From: Gulosibacter molinativorax
GTDB lineage: Bacteria; Actinomycetota; Actinomycetes; Actinomycetales; Microbacteriaceae
Assembly (NCBI RefSeq): GCF_003010915.2
Contig: NZ_CP028426.1
Location: 2,666,001 to 2,730,000 of the forward strand
Direction of reading: 5' to 3'
DNA: 64,000 nt
Below, piece after piece: positions 16,136 through 24,100 of the stretch; within the stretch, counting starts at the first letter, position 1, and every line of letters starts with the position of its first letter. The notes below the pieces were generated by a model, which saw nothing but the letters and a program-made list of their open reading frames with translations, was not told where the DNA came from and made no database searches. The position numbers were made by a program, and so were the translations under genes.

Positions 16136-16547
16136 CCCGAACCTCAAGCAGATTCTGTCGGAGGTGTGGAATGCGATGGAGCGGGATCGATACCAGTCGA
16201 TCCTCTCCGAGCACTTCACCGAAGATTACGTCAGCCACGGCGGCAGCGGCACGGTCGATCTCGAGGGATTCATCGGCCTCCTCCGGGAGTTTCAGGAGGG
16301 CTTTCCCGACCTTGAAACCGGGATGCTTGATCTCATCGAAGAGGGCGATCGCGTCGCCTATCGGTGGGTCACGGAAGGCACCCACCTCGGGACCTTCCTT
16401 GGCGCGCTGCCAACCGGGCGGCGCATCCGGGCCGAGGGCATCATCATCACGCGGTTCGAGGGCGACAAGATCGCGGAGGACTGGTCGTCCTGGAACGAAG
16501 TGACCGTGCTGCATGATCTCGGCATCCTGCCGATCGATCGCGGCTGA
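16122..16547 (+). CDS. SnoaL-like (NTF2 fold) protein
   Basis: A 141-residue NTF2-fold protein of the SnoaL/ester-cyclase type (EHFTEDYVSHG, then a hydrophobic block and EGIIITRFEGDKIAEDWSSWN). Such proteins act as small isomerases, cyclases or hydratases; the substrate is unknown. The ATG at 16122 lies inside the aldehyde dehydrogenase gene after GGAGAAGG, so the two are coupled. A fresh ribosome binding site (GAAGGAAAG) and ATG follow it at 16561, where the next gene has been cut by the IS3 element. Confidence 0.82.
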   Translation: MSSASPNLKQILSEVWNAMERDRYQSILSEHFTEDYVSHGGSGTVDLEGFIGLLREFQEGFPDLETGMLDLIEEGDRVAYRWVTEGTHLGTFLGALPTGRRIRAEGIIITRFEGDKIAEDWSSWNEVTVLHDLGILPIDRG

Positions 16548-16560
16548 AGGAAAGAACGAC

Positions 16561-16587
16561 ATGACTCAGGATGAGACTGGGCTGCTG
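16561..16587 (+). pseudogene. 5' stub of a gene cut off by the IS3 element
   Basis: GAAGGAAAGAACGAC is followed by ATG and nine codons (MTQDETGLL) before the IS3 inverted repeat begins. Position and spacing fit the original start of the flavin reductase gene whose body resumes at about 17874. The exact join cannot be reconstructed, because no target duplication is visible. Confidence 0.5.
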
Positions 16588-16620
16588 CGTAGATTTCGGA
16601 CAGCGTTTTGATGGATTTTC

Positions 16621-17511
16621 TTACGCTGCTAGTGCCAGCTGTCGGTAACTGTAATGGACATCGTTGGGGTACTGGTAACCCAACGCGGAGTGGCGACGGC
16701 GACTGTTGTAGAACCCCTCGATGTAGTTGATCACATCACGTCGCGCCTGCTGTTTCGTCGCGTACACGGTGCGGTACACGCGCTCGTTCTTCAACGCCGA
16801 AAAGAACGATTCCGCCATGGCGTTGTCCCAACACACGCCAGTTCGTCCCATCGAAGACCGCATCCCCAGCCGGGCCACCAGCGCCCGATAGTCCGCGGAG
16901 GTATAAACACTTCCGCGGTCCGAATGAAAAATCGCGCCTGGCTCAATCTGGGTGGTCGCTACCGCATTCCGGAGCGCGTCCTCGACCAACTCGGTACGCA
17001 TGTGATCAGCGATCGACCAGCCCACAACTTTCTTCGAATAGCAGTCAATCACGGTCGCCAAATAGATGAACCCCTGCCACGAGGGAATGTAAGTAATATC
17101 GCCCACGAATTTGCGGCCAGGCCGGTCAGCGGTGAACGCCCGCTGCACGAGGTCTGGCATGCCCTCGGCGGCCTCTCGATCCGCCAGCGTCGTCGTTCGG
17201 AACGGGCGCGGTTGACAGGCCACCAGGCCCTCGTCACGCATGATCTGTCGCACCAGCTCTGGCGAGCACTCCGTCCCCTCCGCGGTCAGATCAGCGTGAA
17301 TCCGCCGGTACCCGTAGGTCTGGTCCGATGCGTCGAAGAAGTACCGGATCCGGGAGGTCAGCGCCGCCCTGCGGGTCGCGGTCGCCGATAACGGGCGGCC
17401 GCGCCAGTGATAGAACCCGGAACGAGAAACTGCCAGCCACACGCACATCCGCGCGATCGATGGCGCGCCTGGCTCGCGGGCATAGGAGTCAATAAACTCA
17501 TACTTCGCCAC
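16621..17511 (-). CDS. IS3 family transposase, OrfB (DDE domain)
   Basis: The catalytic part of the IS3 transposase, 296 residues. An N-terminal HTH_21-like region is followed by the integrase core with IFHSDRGSVYTS and CWDNAMAESFFSALKNE (DDE residues), and the end FYNSRRRHSALGY. The GTG start at 17511 overlaps the orfA stop by one base. In vivo it is probably made mainly as an OrfAB fusion through a frameshift on a run of seven A (reverse strand, 17544-17550). It is intact. Confidence 0.93.
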   Translation of the reverse strand: MAKYEFIDSYAREPGAPSIARMCVWLAVSRSGFYHWRGRPLSATATRRAALTSRIRYFFDASDQTYGYRRIHADLTAEGTECSPELVRQIMRDEGLVACQPRPFRTTTLADREAAEGMPDLVQRAFTADRPGRKFVGDITYIPSWQGFIYLATVIDCYSKKVVGWSIADHMRTELVEDALRNAVATTQIEPGAIFHSDRGSVYTSADYRALVARLGMRSSMGRTGVCWDNAMAESFFSALKNERVYRTVYATKQQARRDVINYIEGFYNSRRRHSALGYQYPNDVHYSYRQLALAA

Positions 17512-17807
17512 TATCGTGGCTCCCTCGCGAAGTACGCTGCTGCTTTTTTTAGGAACGCGGCCTCGGTGCGCAGTTCCCGGTTCTCGCGTTCGAGTTCTCG
17601 TAACCGGGCTCGTTCATCGAGAGTCAAATCGCCCTCCGGTTCTCCGGTGGCGTGCTCGGCCCGGTACTTCTTGAGCCAGCCGCGGAGGGTTTCGGCGCCG
17701 ACACCGTATTCCTCGGCTACCGTCTTGACGGCCTTCGAGGTGGTGATCACCTCGCGGCATAACTCGTCCTTGAATTCCTGACTGAATCGTCGTCGTGTTG
17801 CAGACAT
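17511..17807 (-). CDS. IS3 family transposase, OrfA (helix-turn-helix subunit)
   Basis: A DNA-binding subunit of 98 residues. A helix-turn-helix (FSQEFKDELCREVI, then TVAEEYGVGAETLRGWLKKY) is followed by a leucine-zipper-like coiled coil (LRELERENRELRTEAAFLKKA). The frame runs over A7 at 17544-17550 (reverse strand), where a -1 slip joins the OrfB frame. OrfA alone usually binds the ends and modulates transposition. Confidence 0.92.
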   Translation of the reverse strand: MSATRRRFSQEFKDELCREVITTSKAVKTVAEEYGVGAETLRGWLKKYRAEHATGEPEGDLTLDERARLRELERENRELRTEAAFLKKAAAYFAREPR

Positions 17808-17840
17808 TCTGCGGATTCCTCATTTCAGTGTTCCCCCGAA

Positions 17841-18458
17841 ATGCTACGGGGCTCACTGTCCGAAATCTCCACAGCACTCCAGACTCCGAAGGTAGCGAAC
17901 CCCGAGGTAGCGAACCCCACGGTAGCGGGCCCCACGGTAGCTGGCCCAGGAGCAGCGGTCGAGGAACCCACCCTCGGCCAGCGGCTGCGCGCTGTCCACA
18001 AGCGCTACCCGACCGGCGTCACGATCGTGACGGTGCTGGGGTCGGACGGTCAACCGCGCGGGCTCGCGGTGAACGCGTTCGCGTCGATCTCGTACGATCC
18101 ACCGCTCATCATGGTCGCGATCAACGCCACCTCGTCCACGTACCCGTGGCTGTTCAGCGCCGACCATCTCGCGATTAACGTCATCGCGGAGGATCAGATG
18201 CCGATCGTGCGGGCGTTCGCGAAGAAGGGCGGCGACAAGTTCGCGGGGCTCGACTGGCAAGAGGGGGTAACCGGCAGCCCGATCCTGGCGGGCGTGACCG
18301 GCCACTTCGAGCTTGCGATCAAATACAAGATGCCCGCGTACACGCACACGATCTTCATCGGTGAGGTCGTCGCGGCCGAGGCGGGGGAGACGCCCGCGCT
18401 CATCTATCGCGGGGCGGAGTTCTTCTTGGGCAGCGACCTGACGCCCGTGGAAGAGTGA
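17841..18458 (+). CDS. Flavin reductase family protein with an IS-disrupted 5' end
   Basis: A flavin reductase of the HpaC/FMN-binding split-barrel type (KRYPTGVTIVTVLGSDGQPRGLAVNAFASISYDPPLIMVAI, with the body from about residue 45). It supplies reduced flavin to a monooxygenase partner. The first 11 codons from the ATG at 17841 lie in the end of the IS3 element and have no ribosome binding site, so expression from here is doubtful. The original start is probably the stub at 16561. Residues about 17-36 are an unusual VA(N/G)P pentapeptide repeat. No partner oxygenase is visible in the window. Confidence 0.7.
   Translation: MLRGSLSEISTALQTPKVANPEVANPTVAGPTVAGPGAAVEEPTLGQRLRAVHKRYPTGVTIVTVLGSDGQPRGLAVNAFASISYDPPLIMVAINATSSTYPWLFSADHLAINVIAEDQMPIVRAFAKKGGDKFAGLDWQEGVTGSPILAGVTGHFELAIKYKMPAYTHTIFIGEVVAAEAGETPALIYRGAEFFLGSDLTPVEE
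17889..17953 (+). repeat. 15-bp tandem repeats in the flavin reductase 5' region
   Basis: Four tandem units based on GGTAGCGAACCCC/GGTAGCGGGCCCC encode VANPE, VANPT, VAGPT and VAGPG. The units are 15 bases, so expansion or contraction would not change frame. Confidence 0.7.
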
Positions 18459-18468
18459 GACGGCCCGC

Positions 18469-18520
18469 GCATCCTGACCTGCGCATCCTGACCTACGCAT
18501 CCTGACCCGCCGCATCCTCA
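18469..18520 (+). repeat. 14-bp tandem repeat after the flavin reductase gene
   Basis: Three close copies of CGCATCCTGACCT/A plus a degenerate fourth (CGCATCCTCACC) lie in the intergenic space. Each contains GCATCC, the hexamer that recurs throughout this genome segment. Confidence 0.65.
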
Positions 18521-18550
18521 CCGGTGCACCCCGGCCACCGCGCCAGACCC

Positions 18551-18592
18551 GAGAGGTCCCGTAAGATTCGCAAGAATCCTGCGGGACCTCTC
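18551..18592 (+). terminator. Terminator-like hairpin
   Basis: GAGAGGTCCCG...GATTC and GAATC...CGGGACCTCTC pair over 42 bases with a small internal loop. No T run follows directly. It probably ends the catabolic transcript or sits in the leader of the next gene. Confidence 0.6.
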
Positions 18593-18657
18593 GCGCTTCC
18601 CATAGAATCAGCGGGTTGCCGAAATCGTATACGACGGCGTGATTCGAGGAGTGGCCT

Positions 18658-19347
18658 ATGTCTGATGCCAAAGAAGCCCCGCGGGGTTTGTCGCTGACGC
18701 TGCGCTACCTCACTTTCCTCGTCGGCCTCTTCGTGATGTCGATCGGCATTGCGCTCTCGGTGTACGCGCTGATCGGGACCACTCCGATCAGCGCGATTCC
18801 GCTCGTGATGAGTTACGCGACGCCCCTGAGCCTCGGCTTTTATACCGTCGCGATCAACGTCGTGCTGTTTTTCGTGCAGATCCTCATCTTGCGGCGAAAG
18901 TTCGAGCTCATCCAGATCTTGCAGATCCCGGCCGCGTTCGCGTTCGGTGCGCTGTGTGACCTCTCGGTGTGGCTGCTTCGCGGCCTGGATGGTGTGGCCG
19001 AGGGCAACTATCTGATTCAAGTCGCGCTCTCAGTCGCGGGATCGGTCGTGCTCGGCGTCGGGGTTTGGCTGCAGGTCACGCCGCGGGTGCTCACCCTCGC
19101 TGGCGACGGCACCGCGGTAGCGATTGCACGCGTCACGAAGCGGCCGTTCAGCTCGGTCAAGATCCTGTTTGATTCGTCGCTCGTGGTCATCGCGGTCATC
19201 CTGTCGCTCATCTTCTTCATGGAACTTCGCGGTGTCCGCGAGGGCACGATCCTCGCCGCGTGGCTCGTCGGCTACGTCGTGCGCCTGCTGCACCGCTTCG
19301 TGACGTGGCCCGCGATCCTCTCGCGGCCGGGCGTTCAGGACAGCTAG
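18658..19347 (+). CDS. YczE/YitT-like membrane protein
   Basis: A 229-residue integral membrane protein with about five hydrophobic segments. The start LTLRYLTFLVGLFVMSIGIALSVYA and the block LSLGFYTVAINVVLFFVQ are typical of the YczE/YyaS/YitT group. B. subtilis YczE is required for surfactin production, but the molecular function of the family is not known. A ribosome binding site GAGGAG precedes the ATG. The oxidoreductase gene begins four bases after its stop, so the two are probably one operon. Confidence 0.75.
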   Translation: MSDAKEAPRGLSLTLRYLTFLVGLFVMSIGIALSVYALIGTTPISAIPLVMSYATPLSLGFYTVAINVVLFFVQILILRRKFELIQILQIPAAFAFGALCDLSVWLLRGLDGVAEGNYLIQVALSVAGSVVLGVGVWLQVTPRVLTLAGDGTAVAIARVTKRPFSSVKILFDSSLVVIAVILSLIFFMELRGVREGTILAAWLVGYVVRLLHRFVTWPAILSRPGVQDS

Positions 19348-19350
19348 GTC

Positions 19351-20820
19351 ATGGCGGCGCGCATGCGGAAAGAAGGGGCCGCCGTCGTCGGCTCCGGCCC
19401 CAACGGCCTCGCGGCCGCGGTCACCCTCGCTCGCGCCGGCATCCCCGTCACGGTTTTCGAGGCCGCCGAGACCATTGGCGGGGGCACACGCACCGGTGAG
19501 GTCGTGATGCCCGGGGTCGTGCACGACATCTGCTCCGCGATCCATCCGATGGCGCTCGCCTCCGAGTTCTTCCAGCGTTTTGAGCTGACCAAGCGCGTCG
19601 AGTTCGTCGTCCCCGAGGCCTCGTACGCGCATCCACTCGATGGGGGACCCGCCGCCGTCGCCTACCGCGACCTGGATCGCACGATCGGGGAACTCGGCCG
19701 CGACGGCGAGGCGTATCGCCGCCTGTTCGCGCCGATGCTCGCGCGACTCGAGGGCGTGCTCGACTTCGGGCTCGGCGGCAGCATGCTGCGGTGGCCGAAG
19801 TCGTTACCCGCGGCAATCGCGATGGGGCTGCGCACCCTCGAGCAGGGTTCGCCGCTGTGGAACGCCCGGTTTCGCGAGGATGCGGCGCCCGCGTTGATTT
19901 CCGGGGTCGCGGCGCACAGTATCGGCACGATGCCGGCGCTGTCGACGGCCGCGGTCGGGCTCGTGCTCTCGGTCACGGGGCACGCGGGCGGATGGCCGGT
20001 GCCAGTTGGCGGGTCGCAGGCGATTTCGCGGGCGCTCGCGGATGACCTCCTCGCGCACGGCGGGCGGATCGAGACGGGCACGCGCATCCGCGATATCGGC
20101 GAGCTCGATAGCTTCAGCGTCAAGGTGTTCGATACCTCTGCGCGCGATCTCGGTCGCATTGCCGCGCGCGAGCTGCCCGATGCGTACCTTCGAGAGCTGC
20201 GAAGGTTCCGACCCGGCAACTCGGCGGCAAAAGTCGATCTCGTGCTGGACGGCCCGATTCCGTGGGCGGATGCGCGCATCGCCCAGACCCCGACGGTTCA
20301 CCTTGGCGGTACGCGGTCCGAGATCGCTTTCGCCGAGGGCGAGGTGAACCGCGGCCGGCATCCCGATCGTCCCTACGTCTTGCTCGCGCAGCCGACCGAG
20401 TTTGATCCGGCGCGGAACCCGGCGGGGCTCAACGCGGTCTGGAGCTACACGCACGTGCCGAATGGCTCGACATTTGACGTATCCGAACGCGTGATCGCGC
20501 AGATCGAGCGTTTCGCACCCGGCGTGAGGGACCGCATCCTGGACTGCCGAGTGACGACCGCGGCTGAACTGGGGGAGTACAACCCGAATTACTTCGGCGG
20601 CGACATCAGCGCGGGCGGCGTGCAGCTGCGGCAGCTGATCGCGCGGCCGTCGCTGTCTGCGCATCCCTGGCAGACTCCGGGCCGAGGGATCTATCTCGCG
20701 TCCTCTTCGACGCCTCCCGGACCGGGGGTACACGGACTCGCCGGATGGCACGCGGCACGACTGGTTCTGTCGAAAGAATTTAGCAAATCGTTACCTGACC
20801 TTTCGGTGTCCCCAGAATGA
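19351..20820 (+). CDS. FAD-dependent oxidoreductase, phytoene dehydrogenase-like
   Basis: A 489-residue flavoprotein. The N-terminal dinucleotide-binding motif is GSGPNGLAAAVTLARAG (G15 onward), with the second strand ending FEAAETIGGGTRTGE. The C-terminus has the FAD-closing motif YLASSSTPPGPGVHGLAGWHAA. This matches phytoene desaturase/CrtI-like NAD(P)/FAD-dependent oxidoreductases, but no carotenoid genes are near, so it should be read as a general desaturase or oxidase. Either the ATG at 19351 or that at 19363 could be the start; neither has a strong ribosome binding site. Confidence 0.85.
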   Translation: MAARMRKEGAAVVGSGPNGLAAAVTLARAGIPVTVFEAAETIGGGTRTGEVVMPGVVHDICSAIHPMALASEFFQRFELTKRVEFVVPEASYAHPLDGGPAAVAYRDLDRTIGELGRDGEAYRRLFAPMLARLEGVLDFGLGGSMLRWPKSLPAAIAMGLRTLEQGSPLWNARFREDAAPALISGVAAHSIGTMPALSTAAVGLVLSVTGHAGGWPVPVGGSQAISRALADDLLAHGGRIETGTRIRDIGELDSFSVKVFDTSARDLGRIAARELPDAYLRELRRFRPGNSAAKVDLVLDGPIPWADARIAQTPTVHLGGTRSEIAFAEGEVNRGRHPDRPYVLLAQPTEFDPARNPAGLNAVWSYTHVPNGSTFDVSERVIAQIERFAPGVRDRILDCRVTTAAELGEYNPNYFGGDISAGGVQLRQLIARPSLSAHPWQTPGRGIYLASSSTPPGPGVHGLAGWHAARLVLSKEFSKSLPDLSVSPE

Positions 20821-21179
20821 GTCACAACCGGTGTTGAGCTGCGGAGTTGGCACAAACGATTGACTGGTTTGTCGCAAACAAGAAACACAACGGGATTCTG
20901 GCTGGGATCCAAAAGTTTACCAACTCCCAAAATTGGGGCAATTTCCGCCGCGGCCGCTGGTTAGAGGTCTCGATCTCATAAAGACTTTGTCTCGGACGCG
21001 TCACTTATCAGGGGTTTTTTACTTAATTGTCAGGAAGCAGTGAGGGAGAGATCCCGTACCTGCTTCCTTACTCCTGGTTGAGGCAAGCGTTCACGCTACG
21101 TGGACGCGTCGGCCAACGCCCCCACGTGCGTGGACGAAGTCCGCACACGCTGGTTTTGGCCAAAACCTAGGGGGAATAT
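20821..21179. other. AT-richer control region before the surface protein gene
   Basis: This 359-base gap has no credible gene. It contains several dyads: CCCAAAATTGGG (about 20926-20937), GGAAGCAG/CTGCTTCC (21033-21040 and 21060-21067), a TTTTTT run near 21015, and a perfect 16-base palindrome at 21152-21167 just before the ribosome binding site AGGGGGA. The local AT content and dyads point to a regulated promoter. Confidence 0.5.
21152..21167. promoter_or_regulatory. 16-base perfect palindrome directly upstream of the surface protein gene
   Basis: GGTTTTGGCCAAAACC is a perfect palindrome ending 12 bases before the start codon and adjoining the ribosome binding site. It may be an operator or an mRNA hairpin that affects initiation. 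Confidence 0.5.
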
Positions 21180-24100
21180 ATGGAACGTCCGGTGAGATCC
21201 CGGAAGCGATTCCGGAAGTGGGCAGGGCCAGGCGTCGCAGCCGTCGCCGCTTCCGCGCTAATCGCCGCGCCGCTATCGGGGGCGCTTGCTGCAGAAGATA
21301 CCGACTATGCCGAAGCAAACGCGCAGGTTCTGACGAGCTCGCTGCTGTCCGCGCTGCAGCTCGCCGACCTCGGCTATAGCGAACACGGGTATCCGACAGA
21401 CTCGGCGACTCCGTCCGCGCAGGGGGCACTCGATCTTGGGGTGCTCAACGACAGCATTCAGTTGAACCTGGGTGGCATCTCGGTACCACTCATCAGCGAT
21501 ACCGCCAACGGCGGGCTGCTCTACCTCGGTGAACTCGGCACGATGACGAGCTTTAGCCAGGCGTCGAGCTCAACGCAGAGCACGGCGAGCGCCGGCGTGC
21601 TGTCCGACGGCGGCGCACTTGCCGTGACGCCCGGTTCGGGCGTCGGCACGGACCCCGCGCACATCGACCTCGTCTCGCTCGCCGACCAGTTGGGCGTCGC
21701 AGGTTTGACCGACGCCGTCCTCGACGAAGCACGAGTCGAGATCGGTGCCCTTGGATCGACGGCCACGGCGAGCAACGGGACGATCGATTCGTCGTACGGG
21801 ATTGCCGGAGTGGAACTGAACCTGCACAGCGACCTGGTTGCGGGGCTCGCGAGCACGCTCGGCGACACGATCACGACTGCGACGCAGACGCTTGACGACA
21901 CGGTGTCCTCGAGCGGGGCAGTGAACACGCTGCTGTCGGGCGTCGGCGACACGCTGGACGCCATTCCGCTGATCTCCGTTACCTCGGGACCGACCATCGC
22001 GATCAACGGCATCGACACGGTCGGTGACCAGGTGACGCAGTACCTGATCGACAACCCGGTGCTGTCGAACGCCACCGGGACGATCGAGGTCAACCTCGGC
22101 ACCGGCACGATCAGCGTAGACCTGCTCGGCTTCGTCGCGGACGAACTCGGACTGCCAGTCAACGAGTTGCCCGCGAACACGGACCTCCTCACCGCCGACG
22201 TGCTGAACTCGGTCCTCGCCGAAGTCGACGTTCTGTTTGACGAACTGACCACCCAACTTGGGACTGTCATCGTTGACGCGCTGAACAGCCTCGAGGTGGT
22301 CATTGACGCGCAGGTCGCGCTCGGTGGTAGTGCGATCACTCCGCCGCTCGCAACCGGCGGTGTCACGGCGACGGGCACGCTCGGAGCGCTCTTGGGCGTT
22401 AGCGGGCAGAATTTCACGGTGGCGACGACGCTGGACCTGCTCGGTTTGATCAACATCGGCGACCTCCTCAACCCCGTCACCGACTTCCTCGTTTCGGCGA
22501 TCGCCGGGACCACAGGTGCGCTCCTCGGCGACGTCATCGATGGCGCGGTCGACGGCGTGGTTTCGGCTGCCACTGGCACCGTTGCTGACGTGCTTACGGT
22601 CCTCAACCCGGTCCTCACCGAGGTCGTTGGCGGTATCGCGAACATCCGCATCAACTCGCAGCCGACGCTCCCCGCGGATGTTGCCGAGGGTGAGTTCTTC
22701 ACTGTCAGCGCGCTCAGCGTTGACGTGCTTCGTGGCGACCTCGCCTCAGTCGACCTCGCGACCTCAAGTATTCGCGCACTTGCCCAAGAGGCCGCGCCGG
22801 TCGTGATTGACTCGCCGACCGCGGGTGAAGAGCTGCCCGAAGGCGCACTGCCGGTCTCGGGTACGGCGGAGCCTGGTGCTGCGGTGACCGTGACCCTGGT
22901 CGATGGCGTCGTAGAGACGACCACTGCGGATGCGTCGGGTAACTGGTCGGTTGAGTTCGCGGATGTTGCCGTGGGTGACTACACGATCTCGGCGACCGAC
23001 GGTGCGACGACGGACACGGTTTCGATCTCGGTTGCGGCGCCTGCTGCGGCCGTTGTGATTGTGTCGCCGACTGAGGGTGCTTCGGTACCGGAAGGTGCGC
23101 TCCCCGTTTCGGGTACTGCGGAGCCTGGTGCCTCGGTCACTGTGACCCTGGCGGCTGGTGTGACGCAGGCGACGACCGCGGATGCCGAGGGCAACTGGTC
23201 AGTTGAATTCGCCAATGCTGCTGCCGGTGACTACACGATTACCGCAACCGATGGCGTAACGACTGACTCCGTCACGATTACAGTTACTGCGGATGCGACC
23301 GCCACTGCGACTGCGGACGCCTCGGCTACGGCATCAGTGGATGCGGATGCAAACGTGAATGCTTCGGCTTCGGCCTCGGCGTCGGCGAACGCGGATGACA
23401 ACAGCAATGCCTCGGCGCAGGTGGCAGCGCAGGCTGCTGCGCTCGCGGATGCGACGTCGACGGCCTCGGCTGCGGCGACCGCGGATGCGACTGCTGCTGC
23501 TTCGTCGGCTGCGACGGCTGATTCCTCGAGCACTGCGACGGCGGATGTAACCACGGATGCGAATGCTTCCTCGGTTGCGGCGGCTCAGGCTGCTGCGATG
23601 GCGGATGCAACGTCGACGTCGGCGGCAGACGCTACCGCGGCTGCCGAAGGTAACGCTGCGGCGGCGGCTTCGGTCGCCGCGAACGCCGACTCCTCGAACG
23701 ACGCTTCGGCAACTGCCGCGGCGGACGCCAACGCGAGCGCGTCGGCCGACCCGGTAGCGGCGTCAGTAGTCATTGTGTCGCCGACTGAGGGTGCTTCGGT
23801 ACCAGAGGGTGTCCTGCCGGTTTCAGGAACTGCTGAGCCTGGCGCTTCGGTCACCGTGACCCTGGCCGAAGGTGTCGCGCAGACCACGACGGCGGATGCA
23901 GAGGGCAACTGGGCAGTTGAATTCGCCAATGCTGCTGCCGGTGACTACACGATCACCGCAACTGACGGCGTAACGACTGACTCGGTGACGATAACGGTTG
24001 CTGCTGATGCGACCGCTACGGCGACTGCTGATGCGACCGCGACCGCGGCTGCCGACGCAACAGCAACTGCCGACGCTTCGGTGGACGCTGCTACCTCGGT

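Larger units (their letters stand above)
16586..17873. mobile_element. IS3-family insertion sequence
   Basis: An element of about 1.29 kb with two overlapping genes on the reverse strand and imperfect terminal inverted repeats. The left end TGCGTAGATTTCGGACAG (from 16586) matches the right end TGTGGAGATTTCGGACAG (read inward from 17873). Both ends start with TG, as IS3 elements do. No matching 3- or 4-base target duplication could be found, so it may be old or the product of recombination between copies. It interrupts a catabolic operon. Confidence 0.88.

Noticed and set aside
14312-16219. 635-residue open frame on the reverse strand across the FAH and aldehyde dehydrogenase genes
   Set aside because: It is antisense to two clear enzymes with catalytic motifs; the protein is Arg-rich without domains, a typical high-GC shadow frame.
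16575-17885. Target site duplication of the IS3 element
   Set aside because: Flanking triplets and tetramers on the two sides do not match for any plausible end position.
18469-18520. Short tandem repeats considered as CRISPR or a regulatory array
   Set aside because: Units are contiguous 14-base copies without spacers and no cas genes are near.
21521-22924. 467-residue reverse-strand open frame inside the surface protein gene
   Set aside because: It mirrors a Ser/Thr/Val composition forced by the forward repeats and has no ribosome binding site or recognisable domain.
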